This document shows, piece after piece, positions 20,164 through 29,696 of a stretch of DNA of 33,518 nucleotides. This stretch comes from Alphaproteobacteria bacterium (GTDB lineage Bacteria > Pseudomonadota > Alphaproteobacteria > Rhizobiales > JAKIUO01). The stretch lies in the NCBI GenBank assembly GCA_024279115.1, contig JAJRRW010000110.1, positions 1 to 33,518 of the forward strand, in the 5' to 3' direction. The notes under the pieces are model-generated. The model was not told the DNA's origin, made no database searches, and saw nothing but the letters and a program-made list of their open reading frames with translations. How positions within the stretch are numbered: position 1 is the stretch's first letter; each line of letters starts with the position of its first letter. Position numbers and translations under genes: made by a program.

Positions 20164-22203
20164 ATGGGGAATAATCGCCAATCTGGCAGCGCTCCACGCT
20201 GTATCGCCCTGGTCGGCCCGTATCTGTCGGGCAAGACCAGCCTGCTTGAAAGCATTTTGCAACATACCGGCACCATCAATCGCCAGGGCACGGTTGCCGA
20301 GGCCAATATGGTGGGCGATGCCTCTCCCGAAGCGCGCGCCCACGATATGAGTGTTGAGCTGAATGTGGCGCAGGTGGATTTTCTGGGAGACAGTTTCACC
20401 TTTATCGATTGCCCCGGCTCCATTGAATTTAGCGCCGATGCCAGTGCCGTTTTGCCAGGGGTGGATGCGGCGATCGTGGTGTGTGAAGCCGACCAGAAGA
20501 AAACGCCAGCCTTGCAGCTTATTTTGAAGCAGCTCGAAGACCGTAAAATTCCGCATTTCCTGTTTCTCAACAAGATCGACAAGGCGGAGCTGCGGGTGCG
20601 CGACATCATTCCCATGTTGCAACCGGCCAGCGATCTGCCATTGGTGCTGCGGCAAATTCCGATCTGGGACAATAATATTGTCACGGGATTTGTCGATCTG
20701 GCGCTGGAGCGCGCCTATCTTTACCGCGAGCATCAAACAAGCAAGATCATCGATCTTCCAAAGGACCTGTCGGGACGTGAAGAAGAGGCCCGCTTTTCGA
20801 TGCTGGAAACGCTGGCCGATTATGATGATGAGCTGATGGAGCAGTTGCTGGAAGATATCGAACCTCCCCAGGACAAGATTTTTGATGACCTGTCGGATGA
20901 TTTGCGCTCTGGCACGATCTGTCCGGTGCTCATTGGGTCGGCTGAAAAAGGTCATGGCGTCAATCGCTTGCTGAAAGCTTTGCGCCACGAGGTGCCAGAT
21001 GTAAGCGCGACAAGAGAGCGCCTTGGTATCGAAGCGCGTACCCTGGCGCATGTGGTGAAGACCTTTCATACCGAGCATGGTGGCAAGCTTTCCCTTGTGC
21101 GGGTGTTTGCCGGTGAGTTTCGTGATGGTGATCAATTGACCGGCAGCAAGGGCACCAATCAGCGCCTGTCTGGACTGTTCACCGTGAGGGGGCAGGAACC
21201 CAAAAAATTCTCGGGAACGGCCAGGGCGGGTGATATGCTGGCGTTTGGGCGTCTTGATGCTGTTCAAACCGGTGAAAGCTTGTCCACTGATCAAGGTAAG
21301 GTCAAGCAGGTCGAGGTGATACCCACCCCCACGCCGGTCTATGGTCTGGCCATATCTGCCAAAGCACGCCGCGATGAAGTCAAGCTGACATCGGCCATTG
21401 GCAAGCTTGTTGAAGAAGACCAGTCTTTGTCGTTGCGCCAGGATCAGGCGCTGGGTGAAATGGTTTTGTGGGGGCAAGGCGAGATCCACCTGCGGGTCGC
21501 GGCGGAGCGTTTGACGCGCAAATTTGGCATCCTGATTGAAAGTCGCACGCCGCATATCCCTTACATGGAAACCATTCGTGGCCATGTTGAAATACGTGGG
21601 CGCCACAAGAAGCAGTCCGGTGGGCATGGTCAGTTCGGCGATGTCACTGTGGAGATCAAACCAATGCCGCGCGGCACCGGTTTCACTTTTTTCAATTCTA
21701 TCGCCGGCGGGGGCGTGCCGCGCCAATATATCCCGGCGGTGGAACATGGCATCGAGGACTATCTTGGCTCGGGTCCTTTGGGATTTCCGGTTGTCGATCT
21801 GTCGGTGGAGCTGAAAGATGGCTCCTATCATTCCGTCGATAGCTCCGAGCAGGCATTTCGCATGGCCGGGGTGGTGGCGATGAAAGAGGGCATGCCGCAA
21901 TGTAATCCGGTTTTGCTGGAGCCGATCATGGCGGTGGAAATTGCCGTCCCGTCAGAGGCGACAGCGCGCATCAATGGCATTGTCTCAAGCCATCGCGGGC
22001 AGATCCTTGGATTTGATGCAAGGCCCGGCTGGCCTGGTTGGGATATTGTCAAGGCACATATGCCGCAATCAGAGCTGCAACGGTTGATCGTTGATATCCG
22101 CTCGGCGACGGCTGGCGTTGGCACCTTCACTTTCAGCTTTGATCGGCTCGCCGAAATCAATGGCCGTTTGCGCGATCAGGTGCTAACGGAATATGCGGCT
22201 TAG
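20164..22203 (+). CDS. EF-G-like translational GTPase paralog
   Basis: G1 'GPYLSGKTS', G4 'LNKIDKAE', domain IV/V 'SGGHGQFGDVTVEI', 'DGSYHSVDSSEQAFRMAG', 'NPVLLEPIM'; G2/G3 divergent from canonical EF-G. Confidence 0.92.
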   Translation: MGNNRQSGSAPRCIALVGPYLSGKTSLLESILQHTGTINRQGTVAEANMVGDASPEARAHDMSVELNVAQVDFLGDSFTFIDCPGSIEFSADASAVLPGVDAAIVVCEADQKKTPALQLILKQLEDRKIPHFLFLNKIDKAELRVRDIIPMLQPASDLPLVLRQIPIWDNNIVTGFVDLALERAYLYREHQTSKIIDLPKDLSGREEEARFSMLETLADYDDELMEQLLEDIEPPQDKIFDDLSDDLRSGTICPVLIGSAEKGHGVNRLLKALRHEVPDVSATRERLGIEARTLAHVVKTFHTEHGGKLSLVRVFAGEFRDGDQLTGSKGTNQRLSGLFTVRGQEPKKFSGTARAGDMLAFGRLDAVQTGESLSTDQGKVKQVEVIPTPTPVYGLAISAKARRDEVKLTSAIGKLVEEDQSLSLRQDQALGEMVLWGQGEIHLRVAAERLTRKFGILIESRTPHIPYMETIRGHVEIRGRHKKQSGGHGQFGDVTVEIKPMPRGTGFTFFNSIAGGGVPRQYIPAVEHGIEDYLGSGPLGFPVVDLSVELKDGSYHSVDSSEQAFRMAGVVAMKEGMPQCNPVLLEPIMAVEIAVPSEATARINGIVSSHRGQILGFDARPGWPGWDIVKAHMPQSELQRLIVDIRSATAGVGTFTFSFDRLAEINGRLRDQVLTEYAA

Positions 22204-22270
22204 TTTGGTCACGCGTTAGGGCGAATAGCTGTGAGACAATTAAAGCGAGACGTAACAAAAGGAGAAAGAC

Positions 22271-22687
22271 ATGGAAACGAAAAAAGGCACATTTGGCTGG
22301 AATGAGTTGATGACGACCGATGTGGAAGGAGCCAAAGAATTTTATGCCAAAGTCATTGGCTGGTCCTCGCAGGATATGCAATTTGGCAACCCGACCGTGC
22401 CGGCAAAGCCTGGTGAGCCAAGTTACACGCTGTGGACTATGGGCGATATGCAGGTTGGGGGTGCCATGAAGCTGGAGGGGCCAGAGATGGAAAACATACC
22501 TCCCCATTGGATGAGTTATGTGAATGTCGCGGATGCCGATGATGTTGCGCAAAAAGCCGTGGAAAATGGCGGCAAAATCATTTTTGGCCCGATGGATGTC
22601 GAAGGGGTCGGGCGTTTTTATATCATATCTGACCCTCAAGGTGCTGCGCTTGGTCTCGCTCAGACGACGGTGGAGGAGAGTTCATAA
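22271..22687 (+). CDS. VOC (glyoxalase/bleomycin-resistance) family protein
   Basis: 'GTFGWNELMTTDVEGAKEFYAKVIGW', 'GRFYIISDPQGAALGLAQ'. Confidence 0.85.
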   Translation: METKKGTFGWNELMTTDVEGAKEFYAKVIGWSSQDMQFGNPTVPAKPGEPSYTLWTMGDMQVGGAMKLEGPEMENIPPHWMSYVNVADADDVAQKAVENGGKIIFGPMDVEGVGRFYIISDPQGAALGLAQTTVEESS

Positions 22688-22855
22688 GAGGGCGCCGAAG
22701 TCAACAGGGGCTTCGTGCGTTGTTTGGTGATCCCAAAGCGTACAGAACAAAAGCCTGTTGATTGTCGGGGCGACGTTTTGCAGGGACTTGCTTTGATATT
22801 TGAGGCCGTGTTTACTGCCAGTGCAGGGCGAATCTTACTATCGGTCAGGGGCTTC

Positions 22856-23422
22856 ATGAAACTGTTTTCTTTTTTGCTGCAGGGCAGGGAGCTGTCGATG
22901 GCAGGAATGTTTGGCCTTGGCGTTTTTTGTTTTGCTGGCTTCGCTCTGGCAGGCAGACAATTGCCCATGGCCTGGGTGGACGAACGCAATGGCTATGCGA
23001 TCGCTGGCTATGATCCCGTTGATTATTTTGTCAAAGCACAGGCTGTACGGCCAAATATCGGCATTGAGACTGTACGAGGAGGTGTGAGCTGGAATTTTCG
23101 CAATGTCGGCAATAAAGCTGCTTTCCTGGCTCATCCGCAAGTCTACGCTCCCCGCTTTGGAGGGGTTGATCCGTATCTGCTTGGCAAGCATCAAGGCGTT
23201 CAGGGGAACCCGACTTTATTTGAGATCTATGAAAACCGTCTCTATCTGTTTTACGATGGGGTTTCCTTGCTCCGTTGGAAGCAGGGACGCAAGGCGCATC
23301 TCGAGCGTGCCATACTCGCCTGGTCAAAGACCGCCGCCAGATTGGGGCTTAGTTCTGCAAAATGGGTTGGTCCCGTGCCGCGCGAGAGCAAGGACGGGTT
23401 TTTATATCGCCGCCCCGAATAG
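22856..23422 (+). CDS. YHS-domain-like exported protein
   Basis: Signal-like N-terminus then 'YAIAGYDPVDYFV...AFLAHPQVYAPRFGG', typical of secreted YHS-like proteins; start chosen at internal ATG of ORF 22715..23422. Confidence 0.78.
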   Translation: MKLFSFLLQGRELSMAGMFGLGVFCFAGFALAGRQLPMAWVDERNGYAIAGYDPVDYFVKAQAVRPNIGIETVRGGVSWNFRNVGNKAAFLAHPQVYAPRFGGVDPYLLGKHQGVQGNPTLFEIYENRLYLFYDGVSLLRWKQGRKAHLERAILAWSKTAARLGLSSAKWVGPVPRESKDGFLYRRPE

Positions 23423-23651
23423 AGCACAGAGCGCCCACTGGCAATCATTCTAACTGGCGTTTTGCACCATTCTCAAGGAGAAAAATCTTGCCCGTATCAC
23501 TGATATGCGCTTCGATTTTTCCCCTTGATGCTGACACAAAATCACGCTGTCACAATGCCCCGGGGCAAACGCACGGTGCTCTGGGTCAAAATACAATCAA
23601 ATCATTGTTTTTATTGTGTGAAAGGTTTTGACCTATTGGTGTTCGCTCGCC

Positions 23652-25745
23652 TTACCAAGCTGCGCGGATGGTGCCCACAAAATGGGCAACCTTGTCATCA
23701 AGAAGCTCGCTTTGATGGGCAAGGTCTTTGGCAAATGAATTGAGCTTGCGGGCTGTGTCGCCTGATTCGGTAGCGGCGCTTTTGACCATCGAAATGCCCT
23801 GGGTTACTTCATTGGTTCCAGCGGCTGCACTATCGATATTTCGGGTTATTTCACTTGTTGCGGCACTTTGCTGTGTAATAGCTCCAGCGACAGACGTGGA
23901 AAACTCATTCATCTGGACGATCACCTCATCGATCTCGTTCATATTGCTGGCCGCTTTGGCGCTGATTTTTTGCAAAGCGTTGATCTGCGTGGCGATTTCA
24001 TCCGTGGCTTTCGAGGTCTGCTCGGCGAGCGTTTTCACCTCGGACGCGACGACCGCAAACCCGCGGCCGGATTCTCCAGCTCTTGAGGCTTCAATGGTGG
24101 CATTGAGGGCCAGCAGATTGGTTTGCCCGGCGATATCATTGATCATTTCAACAATGTGGCTGATCTTGTCAGTACGTTCGATCAGGTCCTGCATGGTCAG
24201 TTTGGATTTTGCAGATTCAGCAAGCGCTGAATTGGCGATTTGTCTTGCCTGTTCCACCTCGCCATTGATCCCCTCAATAGATGCCTGAAGCTGTTGCGAG
24301 GCGACCGCCACGACGCTGACGCTGGCCGCAGATTCTTCGGCGGCGGAATTAACATTGTCAGCTTGATCAATGCTGCTACTGGCATTTTCATGCATGGTGG
24401 TCGCGGTCCCTTCAAGAGACTTGACCGCGCTGCGGGTCGAGTGGACGACGGCCCCCACAGATTCTTCAAAGCTGTGCGCCAGCTCCAGCATGGCTTTCTT
24501 GCGCTTTTGTACGGCCATTTCTTCCAATAGAAGCTTGTCTTTTTCCAGGCGCGTCACTTCAAAGGCATTTTTCTGAAACACCTCAATGGCGCGGGCCATG
24601 CTGCCGATTTCATCCTGTCTTTTTGTAAAGCGGATCTTGATATCCATATCGCCACCGGCCAGCTTGTACATGATCTGTCTGATCTTGCCGATGGGGCCGA
24701 CAATGCGGGTGAAAATAATGGTGCAGTTCAGCAGGACCAGCAGGCCAGTGGCGATGAGCGCTAGCCACCAGGCTGACAGTGAAAATGCCGAGGCCGTTTT
24801 GAGGTTTCCTGTCAGCTCGGTTTTGCTCACCAGGATCTGGCGTTCAATGCTGCTATTGAGTGTTTTAAGACCTTCAATGAGGGGCGTGTCATCAAATTTG
24901 GTGCGCGGCTCAATATCTGCTGGTAACAAGCCATCCTTGATTGCCTCGGTAACGATCGGCAGGGCTTTTTCATACTTGCCAACAATTTTGCCGATTGCTG
25001 TCAAAGCTTTTCGTTCTTGGTCATTGAGGCCAAGTGCTTGATAGTTTGCCACGGCCTTGCGATATTGGCTGATTGAATTTTTTATCTGCGCGAGATGGGA
25101 TTTGTCCCTGCGAATAATGTAGGTTTTAAAATGATCGATCAAACCGCCATATCCAAGGGCTGAAAGCATTTCACCATATTGTTCTGTTTTGGTGAACCGG
25201 GGTTTGTCGGTGGCGGCTGTGCGGTTGGCCGTTTCATTTGAATTTTGGATGCTTTGTCGCAAAATAGAGAACGCCTGAATGGCGGGGGCATCGTCGATTT
25301 TGATCATCTTGTCAATATCAGAGACGGTCTCACCTTCCATGATGGCTTCATTGGCGGTGGCAATGCCTTTCATATAGGCCATGATATTCAGTTTGATGGT
25401 TTTGAGGGCGGTGCCCTCTCTGGCAGTGATGGGGGAGGCTTTGTATTGGTCGATGGCGGCAAGAGCGGCGCCCGCGGCAAGAGTTGAGTTTTGTGCCCAA
25501 TGCTCTTCGCCGTTGATGATATATGCCTTATAGTGGTAGATCATGCCGCCATAGCCCATATTATTGACTATCGAGGACAAGGATTGAGCGCGGTTGGCGC
25601 TGATGCGCTGATAATTATTCCAGATGGATCGGCTGTCTTGAATTTCAGCGCGGATCATATAGGCACTGGCAACATAAATCACACCTGTGACAAGCGTTGC
25701 AGCGATGACAGAAATGCCCAGTAGGCGGATGGTTGGCGTCTTCAT
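23652..25745 (-). CDS. Methyl-accepting chemotaxis protein with HAMP and signalling domain
   Basis: Hairpin '[51 protein letters not shown]'; HAMP '[23 protein letters not shown]'; two TMs flanking a duplicated periplasmic region. Confidence 0.95.
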   Translation of the reverse strand: MKTPTIRLLGISVIAATLVTGVIYVASAYMIRAEIQDSRSIWNNYQRISANRAQSLSSIVNNMGYGGMIYHYKAYIINGEEHWAQNSTLAAGAALAAIDQYKASPITAREGTALKTIKLNIMAYMKGIATANEAIMEGETVSDIDKMIKIDDAPAIQAFSILRQSIQNSNETANRTAATDKPRFTKTEQYGEMLSALGYGGLIDHFKTYIIRRDKSHLAQIKNSISQYRKAVANYQALGLNDQERKALTAIGKIVGKYEKALPIVTEAIKDGLLPADIEPRTKFDDTPLIEGLKTLNSSIERQILVSKTELTGNLKTASAFSLSAWWLALIATGLLVLLNCTIIFTRIVGPIGKIRQIMYKLAGGDMDIKIRFTKRQDEIGSMARAIEVFQKNAFEVTRLEKDKLLLEEMAVQKRKKAMLELAHSFEESVGAVVHSTRSAVKSLEGTATTMHENASSSIDQADNVNSAAEESAASVSVVAVASQQLQASIEGINGEVEQARQIANSALAESAKSKLTMQDLIERTDKISHIVEMINDIAGQTNLLALNATIEASRAGESGRGFAVVASEVKTLAEQTSKATDEIATQINALQKISAKAASNMNEIDEVIVQMNEFSTSVAGAITQQSAATSEITRNIDSAAAGTNEVTQGISMVKSAATESGDTARKLNSFAKDLAHQSELLDDKVAHFVGTIRAAW

Positions 25746-26509
25746 ATAATGTTTCCCTAAACCGTTTTCTCATAGCTCTTAGTTCGCACTTGTGTGCGCA
25801 TATTTTTTTTCTAAGAGGCGAAATATATTTGTTAAAAATGAGAATGCAGAACAGGAAATATGAGAAATTTGGTCAATATATTTTATCAACCAATGTTTTG
25901 TGTATAGTATTTGGCGAAGTTTTTTTTGGTGATTTTTTTCTGGAGTGCATCATTTTTTGTTGATGCTTAAATTCAAAGTAGCGCAGATAAAGTTAAAAAA
26001 ACATGAAAACGCGCCGCGCCCCATCAAGGTGCAATTGAAAAGGCGCTGTTTCAAAGGCTTAGTCTGGAGGGCCAAGGGAGCGAGCATTTTCTGCGCTGGT
26101 CCCGCTTCTCTGGCAATTGAATTTTCACACGTTTTCCCCAGTCGAATTCGCGCACCTGTCGCGGAGTGCAAACCTGCCAGGACCTACAAGGCCCCGTGCT
26201 GGTGCTTATCGGTGTTGTCAGTTTCAAAAGACGATTGCAGTAAGAGGAGGATTTGACCGCGCATTGAAAGTCGCTCTTGAATTACTGGCTGCGAGAAGAC
26301 CGCGTTGCTGCCAATAGCTCGGCAAGAGACTAAATCAGTAAAAATATCCAGAAGTCATTTTCTTCAACCTAGTGTCGCAAATATCCTTGGGAAATATATG
26401 GACTTCGATGAAATGCTTTCAAAACCGCGCAGCTTTTGGCCCGAGGTGGATTTAATCCCACACCAAATAGGCAATACCTGCGCGGTGAGTTATGAACAGG
26501 TATCCGCTG

Positions 26510-26815
26510 TTAGACTAATCTCAAGTCGGGCTTGCCCTGGGGTTGGTTGAGGGGATCGAAAGAAACACCGACCTCCTTTGCATTGCTCCAGACAACACAG
26601 CAATGGAATTGTTTTCCAGCGCTCGGGATTACGAGCAGGAAATTGTCCGGTACGCCCATAGTCGAGACGAATTTCAGGAGAGCGCCAGCGCTCGAAAAAT
26701 TTTTCAAGATACAATCCAATACGGACTGCTTGTTGTTAAAATAGATTTTTGCTGGCAATAGGGTGCGCTTGCGTGGCGCAATCCGATTATTTTCGTTTAA
26801 CATATTATTCTCCAA
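26510..26815 (-). CDS. PilZ-domain protein
   Basis: 'RIAPRKRTLLPAKI' (RxxxR) and 'LKNFSSAGALL' (N-x-S-x-x-G) PilZ motifs. Confidence 0.75.
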   Translation of the reverse strand: MENNMLNENNRIAPRKRTLLPAKIYFNNKQSVLDCILKNFSSAGALLKFVSTMGVPDNFLLVIPSAGKQFHCCVVWSNAKEVGVSFDPLNQPQGKPDLRLV

Positions 26816-26997
26816 TGCTAATGCATTGATATGTATTAAATTTCTTCATGTCTCCAAAGGGGTTAAAAAACAGTTAACAAAAAACCCTAATAGAAGGTGC
26901 TATATTTGACCTAAAGGCAGGAACGGACGAGAGGGGCACAGGTCATCGCTTGGCATTCTTCGCTATGGAATTTTGGGGTGGGGCCGCCAACTACTCC

Positions 26998-27023
26998 GTT
27001 GCAAAAACGAGGGTTTTTGCAAC
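26998..27023. repeat. Perfect 11-bp inverted repeat
   Basis: GTTGCAAAAAC-GAGG-GTTTTTGCAAC. Confidence 0.85.
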
Positions 27024-27767
27024 GTCTCTAGTGACTTGCTAGAAAACTGTCAAACATCCCTAAAACATGTTGCAATACTAGGGTGCATTTTCTGTGGCTC
27101 AATACTGAAGTCGCCCAGGAATTTGGTGTGTCGCGCCATACATTCTGGCAGTCTCTCAACCGAGCAGACGTTAAAGCCATAACTAAATTCTGTGGCGGTT
27201 TTATAACCACCTTATTGACGATCGTAACTGTGTTTTAGGCGACGGTCATCATGGTCTTCGGCTTTAGCTCGCGGGCTAGCGAAGCCGGGCGTACGACAGC
27301 CGTCCTAAGCGTAAGCAGGACAAGGGCGAGAGATAGGGGACCGCCTCGCGGCAAACAATAAACAGCCCCCCGCGAAGCCCAGAATCGTTATTCGCGCTGT
27401 ACATCACGATAGATATGGCACGGTATATTTTGAATCTGACGAAATCCCTAACTGCTGAAGTCATGAATTGAATTACAATCAGATTGTGAAGTGCTGAACT
27501 GACATAAATGTCAGGTACTGCAATGTCGAACTGATGGCTCCGCTTCACCAATGAAGCGTTGAGCTGAATAAATTTATCCACAAAAAAGTTAAACCCCTCA
27601 ATGAACTATCGAGCTGACGCCTGTGCAGTGGGGAGCTGCATCTGACAGCAGGGGGCAAAAGTGAATGAAAACCCAACGAATATAGTTAATAAACCATTGA
27701 CGACCATATGATCCCATGATATTCCATCCTGACCCATCTAAGGTGGGGACTTTTGGATGGGGCGGCT

Positions 27768-27848
27768 GGGGAAGCTGGTTTGCATTAATGTCTGTGTCAG
27801 GACGCATCTTTTGTGAGGCCACAAGGGTGCCTGTAAACCAGCTTCCCC
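27768..27848. ncRNA. Structured element, possible ncRNA or palindromic repeat
   Basis: 14-bp perfect outer stem GGGGAAGCTGGTTT / AAACCAGCTTCCCC enclosing two further potential hairpins. Confidence 0.4.
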
Positions 27849-28024
27849 CCTGCTCCTGTTAGATCTGCCGATTGAATTTCGGGGGAGGGTGCATCACTAA
27901 AGGCTGGCTAAAAGTCTGGTGCGTCATTGGGCAGTTTGGAGGGGCCTTGGGGGGCCTGTTTTTGATTGTAAATCTGAGCAGTGGCGCAAGAAATTAGCGA
28001 CCAAGAAGGCATGAGCAAGTCGGC

Positions 28025-28513
28025 ATGGGGCAGTTTGTTTCCTCTTTTACCAACAAGGTTGATCGCAAGGGGCGCGTGTCGGTTCCGGCCAGCTTTCGTG
28101 CTATATTGGCCAAGGAAGAAGGCGAGGGGATCTTTTGTTACCCGTCGCTGGATGCTCCCGCTCTTGATGCGGGGGGCAGCCATTTAGTCAACAAGATCGG
28201 TGAGTTGCTTGAGGATCTGGCTCCTTTTGGAGATGAAAAAGATCAATTGGCAACGGCGCTATATGGAGACAGCATAATGTTGAAGATCGACACTGATGGT
28301 CGGGTTAATCTGCCGCTTACCTTGCGTGAGCATGCAGGCATAACTGACAAGGTGGTGTTTGTCGGTCTTGGCGGAAAATTTCAAATCTGGGAGCCTGCAA
28401 AGTTTGAGGCTCACCGGTTGCAAGCGCGCGAAAAGGTCCGCGAGCTTCGCAAACTTCTCGGCGTGGGGCGTCGCTCCAAAGGGGGCGGCGAAGCCGAAGG
28501 AGGACGGGAATAA
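28025..28513 (+). CDS. mraZ: MraZ transcriptional regulator
   Basis: 'FVSSFTNKVDRKGRVSVPASFRAIL' and second AbrB-like repeat 'LKIDTDGRVNLPLTLREHAGI'. Confidence 0.95.
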   Translation: MGQFVSSFTNKVDRKGRVSVPASFRAILAKEEGEGIFCYPSLDAPALDAGGSHLVNKIGELLEDLAPFGDEKDQLATALYGDSIMLKIDTDGRVNLPLTLREHAGITDKVVFVGLGGKFQIWEPAKFEAHRLQAREKVRELRKLLGVGRRSKGGGEAEGGRE

Positions 28514-29604
28514 TGTCTGGTCGGGGCACCAAAAAGGAGCGTTCGAGGCCGAGCGATCCAAAAGATCCCAATGATCCAAGCGATCCAGGTGATCTTGGTG
28601 CAAATAGCGGACCTGCCGGACATGTTCCTGTCCTCCTTTCTTCTGTGCTTGAAGCGCTTCAGCCAAAAGATGGCGAGATCTATATAGACGGCACCTTTGG
28701 CGCCGGCGGCTATACGCGTGCCATTCTTGAGGCGGCAGATTGCCGTCTCATTGCCATCGACCGCGACCCTCAAGCGGCGAGTACGGCAGCCTTATTCAAG
28801 AAAAAATATGGTGATCGTTTTACTTTTATCCCTGGGCGCTTTGGTGATTTACAAGAGTTGATTGCGGCGCCTGGTGTCAGCCATGTCGATGGCGTCGTGC
28901 TTGATGTCGGGGTGTCGTCCATGCAAATAGATGATCCCGCGCGCGGCTTTTCCTTTGCTCAGGATGGACCGCTCGATATGCGCATGTCTTGCCGCGGCCT
29001 ATCGGCGGCTGACGTGGTCAATCAATATGCAGAAGCAGACATTGCCCGCATCATCGCGGCGCTTGGTGAAGAGCGGCGGGCGCGGGTGATTGCGCGGGCC
29101 ATTGTGTCAGAGCGCGAGAACAAACCCTTTACCACCACATTGCAACTGGCTGATCTGGTGACCAGCGTTATCGGCAGGCGCCCTGGAGCCACCAAACATC
29201 CAGCCACCCGTACCTTTCAGGCTTTGCGTATCTTTGTTAATCGCGAGCTTGAAGAACTGGCACACGGGCTGGCGGCCATCGAACAGCTTTTGTCGCCAGG
29301 AGGCCGCGCCGTTATTGTCAGTTTTCACTCTTTGGAAGATCGCATCGTCAAGCAATTCTTGAGCAACCGGGCGATCCCCAAATCGCGACCGTCTCGTCAT
29401 CTCCCCGAGACGATCGAGGCTGATCTGTTCAAGCCGTCATTTGCCTTGATCAATAAACGAACCATCACGCCGACGCGCAGCGAACAAGAGCAAAATCCGC
29501 GCGCTCGCTCCAGCCGTTTGCGAGCGGCTGTGAGGCTGGACGCTCCGGCCTTTGCTTTTAGTCTCAACGAAGTGAAAATCCCGAAAACCCCGGAACTTGA
29601 ATAA
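28513..29604 (+). CDS. rsmH: 16S rRNA m4C1402 methyltransferase RsmH (MraW)
   Basis: 'HVPVLLSSVLEAL', 'DGTFGAGGYTRAIL', 'DLGVSSMQID'-like 'DVGVSSMQIDDPARGFSF', 'VSFHSLEDRIVKQF'. Confidence 0.96.
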   Translation: MSGRGTKKERSRPSDPKDPNDPSDPGDLGANSGPAGHVPVLLSSVLEALQPKDGEIYIDGTFGAGGYTRAILEAADCRLIAIDRDPQAASTAALFKKKYGDRFTFIPGRFGDLQELIAAPGVSHVDGVVLDVGVSSMQIDDPARGFSFAQDGPLDMRMSCRGLSAADVVNQYAEADIARIIAALGEERRARVIARAIVSERENKPFTTTLQLADLVTSVIGRRPGATKHPATRTFQALRIFVNRELEELAHGLAAIEQLLSPGGRAVIVSFHSLEDRIVKQFLSNRAIPKSRPSRHLPETIEADLFKPSFALINKRTITPTRSEQEQNPRARSSRLRAAVRLDAPAFAFSLNEVKIPKTPELE

Positions 29605-29633
29605 TGGCGCTCAAAGCGCGGTATCTTGTGCAG

Positions 29634-29696
29634 ACAGCACCACTCTTGGAACGAACAAGGGCGAGCCCTTGGAACCCGATTGGAGTGGGGTGCTGT
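29634..29696. repeat. Nested inverted-repeat element in rsmH-ftsL gap
   Basis: ACAGCACC / GGTGCTGT outer stem, internal perfect CAAGGGC-GA-GCCCTTG hairpin. Confidence 0.55.

Noticed and set aside
20065-21900. 611-aa minus-strand ORF
   Set aside because: Antisense shadow of the EF-G-like gene; His/Gln/Arg-rich composition without recognisable domains.
27480-27660. Recurring 'gaactga/gagctga' words suggesting a CRISPR-like or tandem repeat
   Set aside because: Word spacing is irregular and the repeats are too short and degenerate for an array.
26820-28020. RNase P RNA, tmRNA or SRP RNA in the gap upstream of mraZ
   Set aside because: None of the conserved core sequences I know (for example GAGGAAAGTCCGGGC of RNase P or the GGAAGGAAGCAGC SRP loop) was seen on either strand.
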